DNA from: Larkinella sp049445795
GTDB taxonomy: Bacteria > Bacteroidota > Bacteroidia > Cytophagales > Spirosomataceae
DNA: 64,000 nucleotides
Assembly (NCBI RefSeq): GCF_049445795.1
Contig: NZ_JBMSDT010000011.1
Coordinates: 186,001-250,000 of the forward strand
Direction of reading: 5' to 3'
Shown here: piece by piece, positions 34,106-41,624 of the stretch
How the letters are laid out: the number at the start of each line of letters is the position of its first letter
How positions within the stretch are numbered: position 1 is the stretch's first letter
The notes under the pieces: generated by a model
Seen by the model: the letters and a program-made list of their open reading frames with translations, nothing else
Database searches by the model: none
Told to the model about the DNA's origin: nothing
Program-made: the position numbers and the translations under genes

Positions 34106-35452
34106 TTAGTGGCTAAAAATGTTGGTGGCGAGAAAGGCGTTGCGAAACTTGCCGTTGGGGTCGTATTCGGTCAGTAACTTTCGAAATTCGGGCAGTTTTT
34201 CATACCGTTGTTCGAGTTGGGCGGGCGGGATGGTAAACAGCTTTCCCCAGTGCGGGCGCACTCCGAACGGCGCCAATTCCTTCTCGATCAGCGGCAGCAC
34301 CTTTCTGACGGCTTCCCACTCGGGCTTCCAGGTGAAGTGAATGGCTACGGAAGGCTGTTGGTAACACGGACTCATCCACAAATCATCGGCGTCGATGGTC
34401 CGGATTTCCGAAATCAGCAGGTGCGGGCTGATGCGGTCGCGCAGGCGCTCGACGGCCAGGATGGCGTCCACGGCGTTGCGATGCGGTACAAAGTACTCCG
34501 ACTGTAACTCCTTGCCGCTGCTGGGCGTGAAACCCATCCGGAAATGCGGCAACCGTTCGTACCAGGGGCCGGGAACGCCCATCTGCTCGGTGCAATGGAT
34601 GGCGGACAGTTCGGCGATGGGGTGCAGGTTTTTGGTGGCTAGTTTGGCTCCGTAAAATTCCGGTTGGGCCGCAGCCGGTTTTCCCGCGCCGACGCGTTCT
34701 TTCAGCCATACCTCATTGATGCGTTTTTTTTGCCAGTCGGTAAACAGGCTGACGCTGTAGGCGCTGGACTCGATGGCGTCAAAATGCAGTTTCAGTTGCT
34801 CCAGCGGCAGATTTTCGTACACATACTGACGCATTTGAAACGTCGGCTGAATGTCGAGCGTTACTTTTGTCACGACGCCCAAACCGCCCAGGTGAACCAC
34901 GGCCGCCCGAAACTGCTCCCCGTCTTTCGCCCGCGACAGGGTCCGGACTTCGCCATTGGCCAGCACGATTTCCAGACCCGAAACCGCCGTGGCCAGGTTG
35001 CCGTTCTTCGTGCCCGACCCGTGGGTGGCGGTTGCGCAGGCCCCGGCTACGGAAATATGCGGCAGCGACGCCAGGTTATGCACGGCGAACCCTTTGCTGT
35101 CCAGGTAGGTAGCCAGCTCGCCGTACTTGATGTTGGCATCGACGGTGACGGTTTTGGCTTGAGTATCCAGCGCCAACACCTTGTTCAGCTCGACGAGCGA
35201 GATGAACTGGTGCTGACTGTCGGCAATTCCGTTGAAACAGTGGCGCGTACCGAGTACTTTGAACTTGTCGTATTTTTTAACCAGTTGCGGAACCTGGGCC
35301 AGCGATTGGGCGGATGCGAGGTTGCCCGTGCTGTACCGGTAATTGCCGGCCCAGTTGGTAAGTTGATCGTCAGTCATCCAGCGTGATAAGGGTGATAAAA
35401 CCGGCGTTGCCAGCAAACTTGAAGATAGTTTCAGGAATGTGCGCTTTTTCAT
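34106..35452 (-). CDS. FAD-binding sugar/polyol oxidase (alditol oxidase-like)
   Basis: The 448-residue protein has an N-terminal FAD-binding PCMH domain and a C-terminal D-arabinono-1,4-lactone oxidase-type domain. KVLGTRHCFNGIADS contains His71, which aligns with the His that binds FAD covalently in alditol oxidase; GACATATHGSGTKNG is the second flavin loop. These enzymes oxidise polyols, sugars or sugar lactones using oxygen. The first 20 residues (MKKRTFLKLSSSLLATPVL) look like an export signal. The gene lies alone between a repeat element and the short 35663 gene. Confidence 0.9.
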   Translation of the reverse strand: MKKRTFLKLSSSLLATPVLSPLSRWMTDDQLTNWAGNYRYSTGNLASAQSLAQVPQLVKKYDKFKVLGTRHCFNGIADSQHQFISLVELNKVLALDTQAKTVTVDANIKYGELATYLDSKGFAVHNLASLPHISVAGACATATHGSGTKNGNLATAVSGLEIVLANGEVRTLSRAKDGEQFRAAVVHLGGLGVVTKVTLDIQPTFQMRQYVYENLPLEQLKLHFDAIESSAYSVSLFTDWQKKRINEVWLKERVGAGKPAAAQPEFYGAKLATKNLHPIAELSAIHCTEQMGVPGPWYERLPHFRMGFTPSSGKELQSEYFVPHRNAVDAILAVERLRDRISPHLLISEIRTIDADDLWMSPCYQQPSVAIHFTWKPEWEAVRKVLPLIEKELAPFGVRPHWGKLFTIPPAQLEQRYEKLPEFRKLLTEYDPNGKFRNAFLATNIFSH

Positions 35453-35662
35453 GGTACCGGAGTTTAGGAGGGTTGAGTTGCGCCGGTTTCAGCCAGCGAC
35501 CCATTTCCATAAGGCAGAAAATCGCCTTTCATACTGTCGGCCGATACCGTTCGCTAAGTTCTGTATAAAGTTGGCGGGGAAAAAGCATTTGGCGCTATAC
35601 TGGCAGTAAAATTGTCCCTGACTCGGGTACAAAACCGCGTCATCAAAAACCGCAAAACCGTT

Positions 35663-35845
35663 ATGAAGCTGATTCTGGAAACGAACCAAAAGGAAGTCGA
35701 TACCGTCAAACTGGCCCTGACAAAATTTATCAACGAAGCGAAAAACCAGCCCGCAACGCTCCAGAAATGGGGGTTGAACCAGGTGGACCTGGCCCGCATC
35801 GAGCGGTTTCGGGATACCCTGAATGTGGCCCCGCTGACCGAATAA
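35663..35845 (+). CDS. Small protein of unknown function
   Basis: The 60-residue product from the ATG at 35663 (MKLILETNQKEVDTVKLALT) has a helix-strand pattern with many charged residues and ends VAPLTE. No family is recognised. An upstream in-frame start at 35612 would add 17 residues of unlikely sequence. It has no signal peptide. It is convergent with the MFS gene, 34 bp apart. Confidence 0.55.
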   Translation: MKLILETNQKEVDTVKLALTKFINEAKNQPATLQKWGLNQVDLARIERFRDTLNVAPLTE

Positions 35846-35879
35846 CCGGACGGAGCCACCGGTTTCAGAAAGTTGATGA

Positions 35880-37271
35880 TCAGGCGAGACTATCCTCCAG
35901 CAGTGGGGCAGGTTTGGAATGTTTTTTAGACCTCGACGCCAACAGCCAGATGATGCCCAGCACGGCGTACGATGTCAGCACCAGTGTGGGAAGTTCATAC
36001 CGGTTTTCGCCCGAAGAAGCACTGATGAAGATGGCCAAAACCGATAGGCCCAGCCCCGCGCCGAAGAAATAACAGGTGTTGGTGATGCCGGAAGCTAGAC
36101 CGTGGTGGTCGCGGGGAACATCCTGGACGGCAATCCCCATCAGGCTCGTAAAGCAGATCAACATCCCGCTGCCCGTCACACAGGCCGCCGAGAGTAACAA
36201 CAGGAAAAGTTGGCTTCCCCCCTGAACGGAGCCAAACAACAACAACCCGCCGGTCGTCATCAGCGACATCCCCAGAATAGCGACCCCCCGACTGCTCAGG
36301 GTTCTGAACAGGTACGGCAGCAAGGTTTTGGAAAGAAAAATCGACGCAAAACTGAACGGGAATAGAAACAGACCGGCTTCGGCGGCCGTGTAGTGCATAC
36401 TCTTTTGGGCAATCAGCGACACCAGAAACAGATAACCGGAAAAGAACGCCCCCAGCAGCAGCACAACGCCGTTGCCGGTGCGGGTATTCGGACCTCGCAG
36501 TACACTAAAATCAATCAGCGGTTCAGGCTGGTGGCGCAGCCGGGCGCAAAACCACAGCCCGCCCGCTACCAATGCGCCGACCAACCCGAGCGTTCGGCCC
36601 GGATGGTCTTTAAGGTGGACCAATTCGTGAACCAGGTAGGTGAGAATCCCAATCAAAACCGTGATTAATAAACCCGACAAAATATCCGGGAAGGCTTTCG
36701 GCTGGGCGGTTTTTTCATCGGTAACATGAAGGTACGCCATGCTGATTGTCAGCAGCAAAATGGGTACGTTAATGAAGAAAACCCATTGCCAGCCCAGGTA
36801 GGTGGCGATCAGCCCGCCCACCGACAAACCGCTGCCGGAGCCCACGGCGGCAAAGGAACTGAAGATCGCCAGGGCCTTGCTCCGTTCGGTGGCATCGGTG
36901 AAGGCGTTGGAGATAATGGAAAAAGCCGAGGGCATCACCAGCGCAGCCGCGATGCCCTGCACCACCCGAAAAAACGCCAGTGCCGCGAAAGACGTGGCAA
37001 AACCGGCGCCCAGCGACGTGACCAGAAACAGCAGCGAACCGACCAGGAAAATGGGTCGTCGGCCGAAAGTGTCGGTCAGTTTGCCGCCCACAATGAGCAA
37101 ACCGCCGTAGGAGAGCAGGTACAACGTTTGAAGCCATTGCACGTCGGCATCATTCAGAGCAATCTCCTTCTGAATCAGCGGCATCGCCAGGTTGATGATG
37201 GCAATGTCGAGGGCTTCGACAAACACCCCCAACGAGGCTGTGATGAGTAAGATGTTTTTCCGGGTGATCAT
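35880..37271 (-). CDS. MFS transporter, DHA2-like drug exporter
   Basis: The 463-residue protein begins MITRKNILLITASLGVFVEA with an early DIAIINLAMPLIQKE. It contains motif A GGKLTDTFGRRPIFL between helices 2 and 3, and about fourteen hydrophobic helices, fitting the 14-TM DHA2 proton antiporters. The start is the ATG at 37271; a TTG at 37298 is less likely. It is divergent from an Lrp/AsnC regulator, which very likely controls it. The efflux substrate (drug, amino acid or similar) is unknown. Confidence 0.93.
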   Translation of the reverse strand: MITRKNILLITASLGVFVEALDIAIINLAMPLIQKEIALNDADVQWLQTLYLLSYGGLLIVGGKLTDTFGRRPIFLVGSLLFLVTSLGAGFATSFAALAFFRVVQGIAAALVMPSAFSIISNAFTDATERSKALAIFSSFAAVGSGSGLSVGGLIATYLGWQWVFFINVPILLLTISMAYLHVTDEKTAQPKAFPDILSGLLITVLIGILTYLVHELVHLKDHPGRTLGLVGALVAGGLWFCARLRHQPEPLIDFSVLRGPNTRTGNGVVLLLGAFFSGYLFLVSLIAQKSMHYTAAEAGLFLFPFSFASIFLSKTLLPYLFRTLSSRGVAILGMSLMTTGGLLLFGSVQGGSQLFLLLLSAACVTGSGMLICFTSLMGIAVQDVPRDHHGLASGITNTCYFFGAGLGLSVLAIFISASSGENRYELPTLVLTSYAVLGIIWLLASRSKKHSKPAPLLEDSLA

Positions 37272-37285
37272 TAGTACGTTGCTAT

Positions 37286-37382
37286 TTGTTCTGTGCAAAA
37301 TTAGTTTTGTCGTTCACTGGAAACTAGAAAGAGTGTATGTTTGGAACAAATGCATAAATTGATGTCTACTTGCAGAACAAGT
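37286..37382. promoter_or_regulatory. Divergent control region with candidate Lrp operator sites
   Basis: Between the MFS gene and the Lrp gene, the words TTGCACAGAACAA (minus strand, 37286-37298) and TTGCAGAACAA (plus strand, 37370-37380) occur in opposite orientations. The second lies in a palindrome ACTTGcagaaCAAGT (37368-37382), and a third dyad TTTGgaaCAAA is at 37340-37350. A -7-like TATGTTTG for the Lrp gene is at 37336-37343, and TAATTTTG for the MFS gene is readable on the minus strand near 37297-37304. Operator assignment is inference. Confidence 0.4.
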
Positions 37383-37400
37383 CAATTTTTTTGAGGAATT

Positions 37401-37895
37401 ATGGAGCCGAAAACAGAACAAGCACGGAGCCTGACGGTAGAACTGGATCAAAAGGATTACGAGATCCTGCGGTTGTTGCAGGACAATGCCAAGCTGACCG
37501 TCCGGGAAATTGCATCGAAAGTACACCTGAGCGCCACGCCGGTGCACGAGCGGATCAAGCGGATGGAGCAGCAGGGCGTCATCCGGCAGTACGCGGCTTT
37601 GCTTGATAACCGGAAAGTGGGGAGGGGGCTGATGGTGATTTGCCAGGTTTCGCTGAAAGAACACGACCGGAAAACCGCCCAGGCGTTTATCGACGGCGTG
37701 AGCGGTTTTCAGGAAGTGGTGGAATGTTACAACATCTCCGGGGATTTCGATTTTATGCTCAAAATTGTGGTCGACGACATGGACAGTTACCATCATTTCA
37801 TGGTCAACCACCTCAATGAAATCAAAGGCATCGGCCAAACCAAAAGCATCTTTGTGATGGCGGTGCTCAAGGAGGTGCATCACCGGGTGTTCTGA
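37401..37895 (+). CDS. Lrp/AsnC family transcriptional regulator
   Basis: The 164-residue protein has an N-terminal winged helix-turn-helix (about residues 15-70) with LDQKDYEILRLLQDNAKLTV and HLSATPVHERIKRMEQQGVI, then the RAM ligand-binding domain (about 80-155) with GDFDFMLKIVVDDMDSYHHF. Lrp proteins bind amino acids or similar small molecules and often control divergently placed exporters. Here the divergent DHA2 exporter is the obvious target, and autoregulation is likely. A GAGG sits 7 bp before the ATG. Confidence 0.95.
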   Translation: MEPKTEQARSLTVELDQKDYEILRLLQDNAKLTVREIASKVHLSATPVHERIKRMEQQGVIRQYAALLDNRKVGRGLMVICQVSLKEHDRKTAQAFIDGVSGFQEVVECYNISGDFDFMLKIVVDDMDSYHHFMVNHLNEIKGIGQTKSIFVMAVLKEVHHRVF

Positions 37896-38018
37896 GGGCG
37901 GTTTTGCCGTAGTTATCCGCTATCTTGCTGAAGCTGCTTGCGGTTTTAAGAGGAAAGTTTTTTGTACTTTCGCTGAATTGATTTACTACATTGTTACCGA
38001 AAGTGTACAGTCTTTACA

Positions 38019-38117
38019 CCTGACAGCGCCGGGCGGTCAACGACTCTGTCAGCGGGCCAAAAGGCTGAAAATCATCATAAACTCTGACAGGGTCGTTGAC
38101 CGCCCGGCGCTGTCAGG
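38019..38117. repeat. REP/BIME-like inverted repeat, family B
   Basis: The arms 38019-38052 (starting CCTGACAGCGCCGGGCGGTC) and 38084-38117 are reverse complements at 33 of 34 positions, around a 31-nt spacer. Each arm starts with CTGACAG and ends with CTGTCAG, so it can fold by itself. It fills the gap between the Lrp gene and the next MFS gene. Only one copy is in the window, but its design is the same as family A. Confidence 0.85.
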
Positions 38118-38159
38118 GTTTTTACCGTCTCAACAGCCGTTGTCTCTTTTTTTAGCATC

Positions 38160-39359
38160 ATGAACACAACCTTATCCCTACCGACCAATCAAGTAGCCAA
38201 AGCCCGCATCGCGACTCAATTGATTTTTCTGGTTTGTGGCCTGGGAATGTCGAGCTGGGCGCCGATGATTCCGCTGGCGAAAGATCGCCTGGCGCTGAAC
38301 GATGCCGATCTGGGGCTCTTGCTGCTGTTGCTGGGGGGCGGTTCCATGCTCCTGATGCCGACCTCGGGCTGGCTTGTGGGGCGGTTGGGCAGCCGCGTCG
38401 TGATGGCGGGTGCGGCCCTGGTGATGGCGCTGGTGCTACCGCTTTTGCTAACACTGTCGTCCACCGCTGCAATGGCTGTGGCGCTCTTTGTGTTCGGGGC
38501 CAGCATCGGGACCATCGATGTGGCGATGAATGCCCACGGCGTGCAGGTACAGAACCTGTACGGTAAGCCCATCATGTCGTCCCTGCACGGCCTGTTTAGC
38601 GTGGGCGGTTTGTTGGGCTCCCTGGGCCTCGGTTTTTTAATGAAGGTGGGACTCAACCCGGTTTTCGCCATTTTGAGTATTGCGGCCCTGATGGTGCTCA
38701 TCACGCTTACCCAGTACCGACACCTTTTTTCGGCCGGGGTGGAGCAACAGGCCATCGCCCGGTTTTCGGCCCCGGATCAGCAGCCCAACAGCGCCCCGAA
38801 GCGCTTCGCCTGGTTGCGGGGCAGCGTCTTGTTTCTGGGGTTTCTCTGTTTTGCCATTTTCCTGGCCGAAGGCGCTATCCTGGACTGGAGCGCGGTCTTT
38901 CTGCGGGATAGCAAAGGAACCTCCACGGAGTTTGCCGGCGTGGGCTACGCGGCCTTCTCGGTGGCCATGGCGACGATGCGGTTAGCGGGCGACAAATTGG
39001 TGGCCCGGTTGAACGGCAAAACGGTGGTGGTCGGTGGTAGCCTGATTGGGGCTGTCGGACTGGGCTTGGCCGTCCTGAGTCCCTGGGTCGTTGGTGTCAT
39101 CGCCGGTTTTGTGTTGCTGGGCCTGGGGGCGGCCAACATCGTGCCGGTGTTTTTCAGCGAAGCGGGTCGACTCCCCGGTATTTCGCCGACCGTCAGTATT
39201 CCCGCCATTACGACCCTGGGCTACACCGGTTTGCTGACCGGACCGGCCTTGCTGGGCTTCATTGCCCATCATTTTTCGCTGTCGATGGCCTTCGGTTTTG
39301 TCATCCTGCTGTTGGTGCTGGTCGCGCTGGGCTATCAACTAAACGGAAAGGTGAAGTAA
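38160..39359 (+). CDS. MFS transporter (YbjJ-like)
   Basis: The 399-residue protein has twelve hydrophobic helices. The early FLVCGLGMSSWAPMIPLAKDRL and the following LLLLGGGSMLLMPTSGWLVGRLG are typical of the MFS subgroup that includes E. coli YbjJ. ASIGTIDVAMNAHGVQVQ is a further mark of this group. The substrate is unknown. It is not in an operon with the Lrp gene upstream, as a 264-bp gap with a REP element lies between them. Confidence 0.92.
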   Translation: MNTTLSLPTNQVAKARIATQLIFLVCGLGMSSWAPMIPLAKDRLALNDADLGLLLLLLGGGSMLLMPTSGWLVGRLGSRVVMAGAALVMALVLPLLLTLSSTAAMAVALFVFGASIGTIDVAMNAHGVQVQNLYGKPIMSSLHGLFSVGGLLGSLGLGFLMKVGLNPVFAILSIAALMVLITLTQYRHLFSAGVEQQAIARFSAPDQQPNSAPKRFAWLRGSVLFLGFLCFAIFLAEGAILDWSAVFLRDSKGTSTEFAGVGYAAFSVAMATMRLAGDKLVARLNGKTVVVGGSLIGAVGLGLAVLSPWVVGVIAGFVLLGLGAANIVPVFFSEAGRLPGISPTVSIPAITTLGYTGLLTGPALLGFIAHHFSLSMAFGFVILLLVLVALGYQLNGKVK

Positions 39360-39462
39360 CGGAATTCGAACGTTCTTGAAGCCTGTCGAAAGTTCGTATG
39401 CGGTTTTAGGAAGACTGTATTTATAAATTCGTTGACAGAAAATTACCTAATCAGCGATCAAA

Positions 39463-39738
39463 ATGGAGACGTTGGATGACGATTTGACGGATAAAAGCCG
39501 CGAGTGGTTGCTGGAGGAAGTCAAAAAGCTTCGGGAAGCCATTCGGGAACACCGCGACAGTACCGGGCATGACTTGTGCTGGCATCACCCTAGATTATGG
39601 GGATTGTTGCCGGAAAAGACGCTGCCGGAGGTAGCCGTTCCGGCCTGGCCTCAGTTCATGCGGGGATGCATCAAATACCGGCAGTCGTTGGAGGCACAAC
39701 TTCCCCAGGCTCCCATTGAAAAACGGGAAGCCGACTGA
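39463..39738 (+). CDS. Small conserved protein with HRD-GHDxCW motif
   Basis: The 91-residue protein contains LREAIREHRDSTGHDLCWHHPRLWGLLPE, summarised as IREHRD followed by GHDLCW and LLPE (about residues 25-50). This combination occurs in a widespread group of short bacterial proteins without known function. It has no signal peptide or membrane helix and should be cytoplasmic. The rest is charged and probably helical. The start is the ATG at 39463. Confidence 0.75.
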   Translation: METLDDDLTDKSREWLLEEVKKLREAIREHRDSTGHDLCWHHPRLWGLLPEKTLPEVAVPAWPQFMRGCIKYRQSLEAQLPQAPIEKREAD

Positions 39739-39765
39739 CGCAATTTTTTGCTTGCACCAGGGTTT

Positions 39766-40080
39766 TCACTCCTCAAACAACTCCACTTTCGTTACCGCCC
39801 ACTCCCCCGCGATCAGAGGCAGACCGCGCAGGACACCCCGGTTGTTGGTGCAGATGAGATACAGATCGCCCGACTGGAAGATGGCGACAATTGTCTCGCC
39901 GGAGGTTTCCGACGGTTTGCCGACGGTTTCGGTCAGACTTAGGTTGTTGTCATCGAACGTGATCGAATAAATCCGCTGGTCGGTAGTTTCGTAGCGGTGT
40001 TTCAGCATCGACTTCCGCAGAATACCGTACACCTTTTCGGCTTCCTCGGGGTTCTTGGTGGCAGGAACGAAGAATTTCAT
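39766..40080 (-). CDS. Hypothetical protein, 104 residues
   Basis: No family is recognised. The start MKFFVPATKNPEEAEKVYG is followed by an alternation of short strands (TDQRIYSITFDDNNLSL, ETIVAIFQSGDLYLICT) that suggests a small alpha/beta fold. It has no signal peptide. It is convergent with the 91-residue gene and is the last gene before a word-iterated hairpin on its upstream side. Confidence 0.7.
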   Translation of the reverse strand: MKFFVPATKNPEEAEKVYGILRKSMLKHRYETTDQRIYSITFDDNNLSLTETVGKPSETSGETIVAIFQSGDLYLICTNNRGVLRGLPLIAGEWAVTKVELFEE

Positions 40081-40104
40081 TGATCGTTTAACGTTTGATG
40101 TTTA

Positions 40105-40178
40105 AGGTTTAACGTTTTTCGTTCAAAGTTACTTGTTAAATAAAGCAGGGGGAAGGTTTAGCCTTAAACGTTAAACCT
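40105..40178. repeat. Word-iterated hairpin next to the acetyltransferase gene
   Basis: AGGTTTAACGTTT (40105-40117) pairs perfectly with AAACGTTAAACCT (40166-40178). The whole 40080-40200 stretch is made of the words TTTAACGTTT and TTTAAGGTTT on one side and their complements on the other. It runs into the last codons of the acetyltransferase gene. Confidence 0.75.
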
Positions 40179-40182
40179 CACC

Positions 40183-40647
40183 TCAAACCTTAAACGTCAA
40201 CGTATTCCGCTCCTGATCGACAAATCCGACGGATTCATACAATTGCCGGGCGCGGCTATTGTATTTTTCAGTTTGCAGCAGTACGACTGAGACACCCAGG
40301 TCCGGAGCAATCCGCTGAATCTCGTGCAGAACCTTCCGGCCCCAGCCCGCACCCCGGTGGACCTCCTCTACAAAAAGCTCGTCAACCAGGGCGGTTTTAC
40401 CTCCGAACTCAAATGCAAAACCGTACGTCAGCGCCACGTAGCCGATGGGCTTATGATCCGTCTCGATCAGCCAGAGGGAGCCAAGCGACGGATTCGTCAT
40501 CACTTCCTGAATAAGTCGCTTCCGCAGCCGTTGGTCGAATGGGTAGCTGAAATGCTGGCAAAACGTCTCCATCAGACGCAGCAACGTGTCCGCGTCGGCG
40601 GACGTGGTCACTAAACGGATCAGCGTGGTTGCGGATTGATGTGTCAC
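40183..40647 (-). CDS. GNAT family N-acetyltransferase
   Basis: The 154-residue protein matches the GNAT fold, with motif A at LVDELFVEEVHRGAGWGRKVLHEI (acetyl-CoA loop RGAGWGRK) and motif B near YNSRARQLYESVGFVDQE. The start is a GTG at 40647 or a TTG at 40650; no ATG precedes the conserved part. The C-terminal codons TFKV-stop lie inside the word-iterated repeat that follows. The acetyl acceptor is unknown. Confidence 0.88.
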   Translation of the reverse strand: MTHQSATTLIRLVTTSADADTLLRLMETFCQHFSYPFDQRLRKRLIQEVMTNPSLGSLWLIETDHKPIGYVALTYGFAFEFGGKTALVDELFVEEVHRGAGWGRKVLHEIQRIAPDLGVSVVLLQTEKYNSRARQLYESVGFVDQERNTLTFKV

Positions 40648-40707
40648 CAAAGAAACAGAGCTCAGGCGGCAAAATACGGGAAAGTTTAAAAAAACTTCCT
40701 TTTTTTC

Positions 40708-40738
40708 TTGACTCTCCCCTTACGTCATAGCCTACATT
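40708..40738 (+). promoter_or_regulatory. MerR-type promoter with 19-bp spacer
   Basis: TTGACT at 40708-40713 and TACATT at 40733-40738 are 19 bp apart, the lengthened spacing usual for promoters controlled by MerR regulators. The spacer begins CTCCCCTTACGTC. TACATTTA also resembles the Bacteroidota -7 box. It lies about 30 bp upstream of the MerR-TipAS gene, so autoregulation is inferred. Confidence 0.5.
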
Positions 40739-40768
40739 TACCGCATCAATCGCAGGAACGTTGTGAGT

Positions 40769-41539
40769 ATGAGAACCTATTCGGTAAAAAAACTAGCGAG
40801 TCTGGCAGGGGTAAGTGTGCGCACGCTTCACCACTACGACCGCCTGGGTCTTCTGAAACCCTCCGTTCGCACGGAAGCCCGGTACCGGCTGTACGGCGAG
40901 AAAGAGCTGATCCGACTGCAGCAGATCCTCTTTTACAAGGAACTGGATTTTCCGTTGCTGGAAATCCGGCGGGTGCTGGAAGATCCTGAATTCGACGTAC
41001 TCCGGGCGCTGGAAAGTCACAAAACCGCCCTGCGCACTCGGCGGGACCGACTCACGACCTTGCTGGAAACGATTGATAAAACCATTTCAACACTTAAAGG
41101 AGAAACAATCATGTTAACAGACGACGAATTATACGCCGGTTTTCCGAAAGAACAGGCGGAAGCCTACCGGCAGGAAGCTGCTGAGAAATACGGTGCCAAA
41201 ACCATCGAAGAATCGGAGATGAAGATCCGCAAGCTGGGTAAAGCCGGTTTTGAAGCCTTGAAAGCCGAAGGGGAAGCCATTACGCACGCCCTGCTCAGTC
41301 TGATGGACCGCGACCCGGCCGACCCGGCGGTGCAGCAGCAGGTTGCCCGGCATTATGCTCTCATCCAACAGTTTTGGGGTAGTTCGGTCGCCAACGGCGA
41401 CACGCTGGCTGCTTACCGGGGGCTGGCCCAGGTGTACGTGGATGATCCGCGCTACACCCACCCAAACGGTCTGCAAAGTGCCGAGTTTGCCCGGTTCATG
41501 AGCCAGGCGATGAAGCACTTTGTAGCGTTTAAGGTTTGA
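40769..41539 (+). CDS. MerR-TipAS family transcriptional regulator
   Basis: The 256-residue protein (ATG at 40769; GTG at 40763 also possible) has a MerR winged helix (SVKKLASLAGVSVRTLHHYD), a dimerisation coiled coil (about residues 75-110) and a C-terminal TipAS antibiotic-recognition domain (about 115-256, MLTDDELYAGFPKEQAEAYR). In Streptomyces TipA this domain traps thiopeptides and the regulator is also made in a short form lacking DNA binding. Here an internal ATG at 41111 with a perfect Shine-Dalgarno is seen (separate entry). Drug or peptide sensing and activation of a target promoter are inferred. Confidence 0.92.
   Translation: MRTYSVKKLASLAGVSVRTLHHYDRLGLLKPSVRTEARYRLYGEKELIRLQQILFYKELDFPLLEIRRVLEDPEFDVLRALESHKTALRTRRDRLTTLLETIDKTISTLKGETIMLTDDELYAGFPKEQAEAYRQEAAEKYGAKTIEESEMKIRKLGKAGFEALKAEGEAITHALLSLMDRDPADPAVQQQVARHYALIQQFWGSSVANGDTLAAYRGLAQVYVDDPRYTHPNGLQSAEFARFMSQAMKHFVAFKV
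41096..41113 (+). promoter_or_regulatory. Internal Shine-Dalgarno and start codon inside the MerR-TipAS gene
   Basis: AAAGGAG (41096-41102) sits 8 nt before an in-frame ATG (41111-41113), exactly at the boundary between coiled coil and TipAS domain. It would yield a 142-residue TipAS-only protein (41111-41539). Strong Shine-Dalgarno sites are uncommon in this genome window, which makes this one stand out. Confidence 0.5.
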
Positions 41540-41543
41540 GGGA

Positions 41544-41622
41544 GTACCCACGGACTTTAGTCCGTGAGTTGCTAGTTACTCACTGAGAAAGCTAACACTC
41601 ACGGACTGAAGTCCGTGGGTAC
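41544..41622. repeat. REP/BIME-like inverted repeat, family A, copy 2
   Basis: It starts GTACCCACGGACTTTAG at 41544 and ends with the reverse complement at 41622. The outer 25 bp of each arm match copy 1 (5378-5474) with one or two differences; the middle differs (29-nt spacer of other sequence). It lies 5 bp after the MerR-TipAS stop and 2 bp before the esterase stop, between two convergent genes. Confidence 0.88.
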
Positions 41623-41624
41623 GT

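Noticed and set aside
33760..34177. Several overlapping open frames in the G/C-rich gap before the FAD oxidase gene
   Set aside because: They are by-products of the low-complexity repeat element; none has a plausible start or family.
5378..41622. CRISPR repeats, because of repeated palindromic units
   Set aside because: Only two copies 36 kb apart in inverted-pair form, with no spacers and no cas genes.
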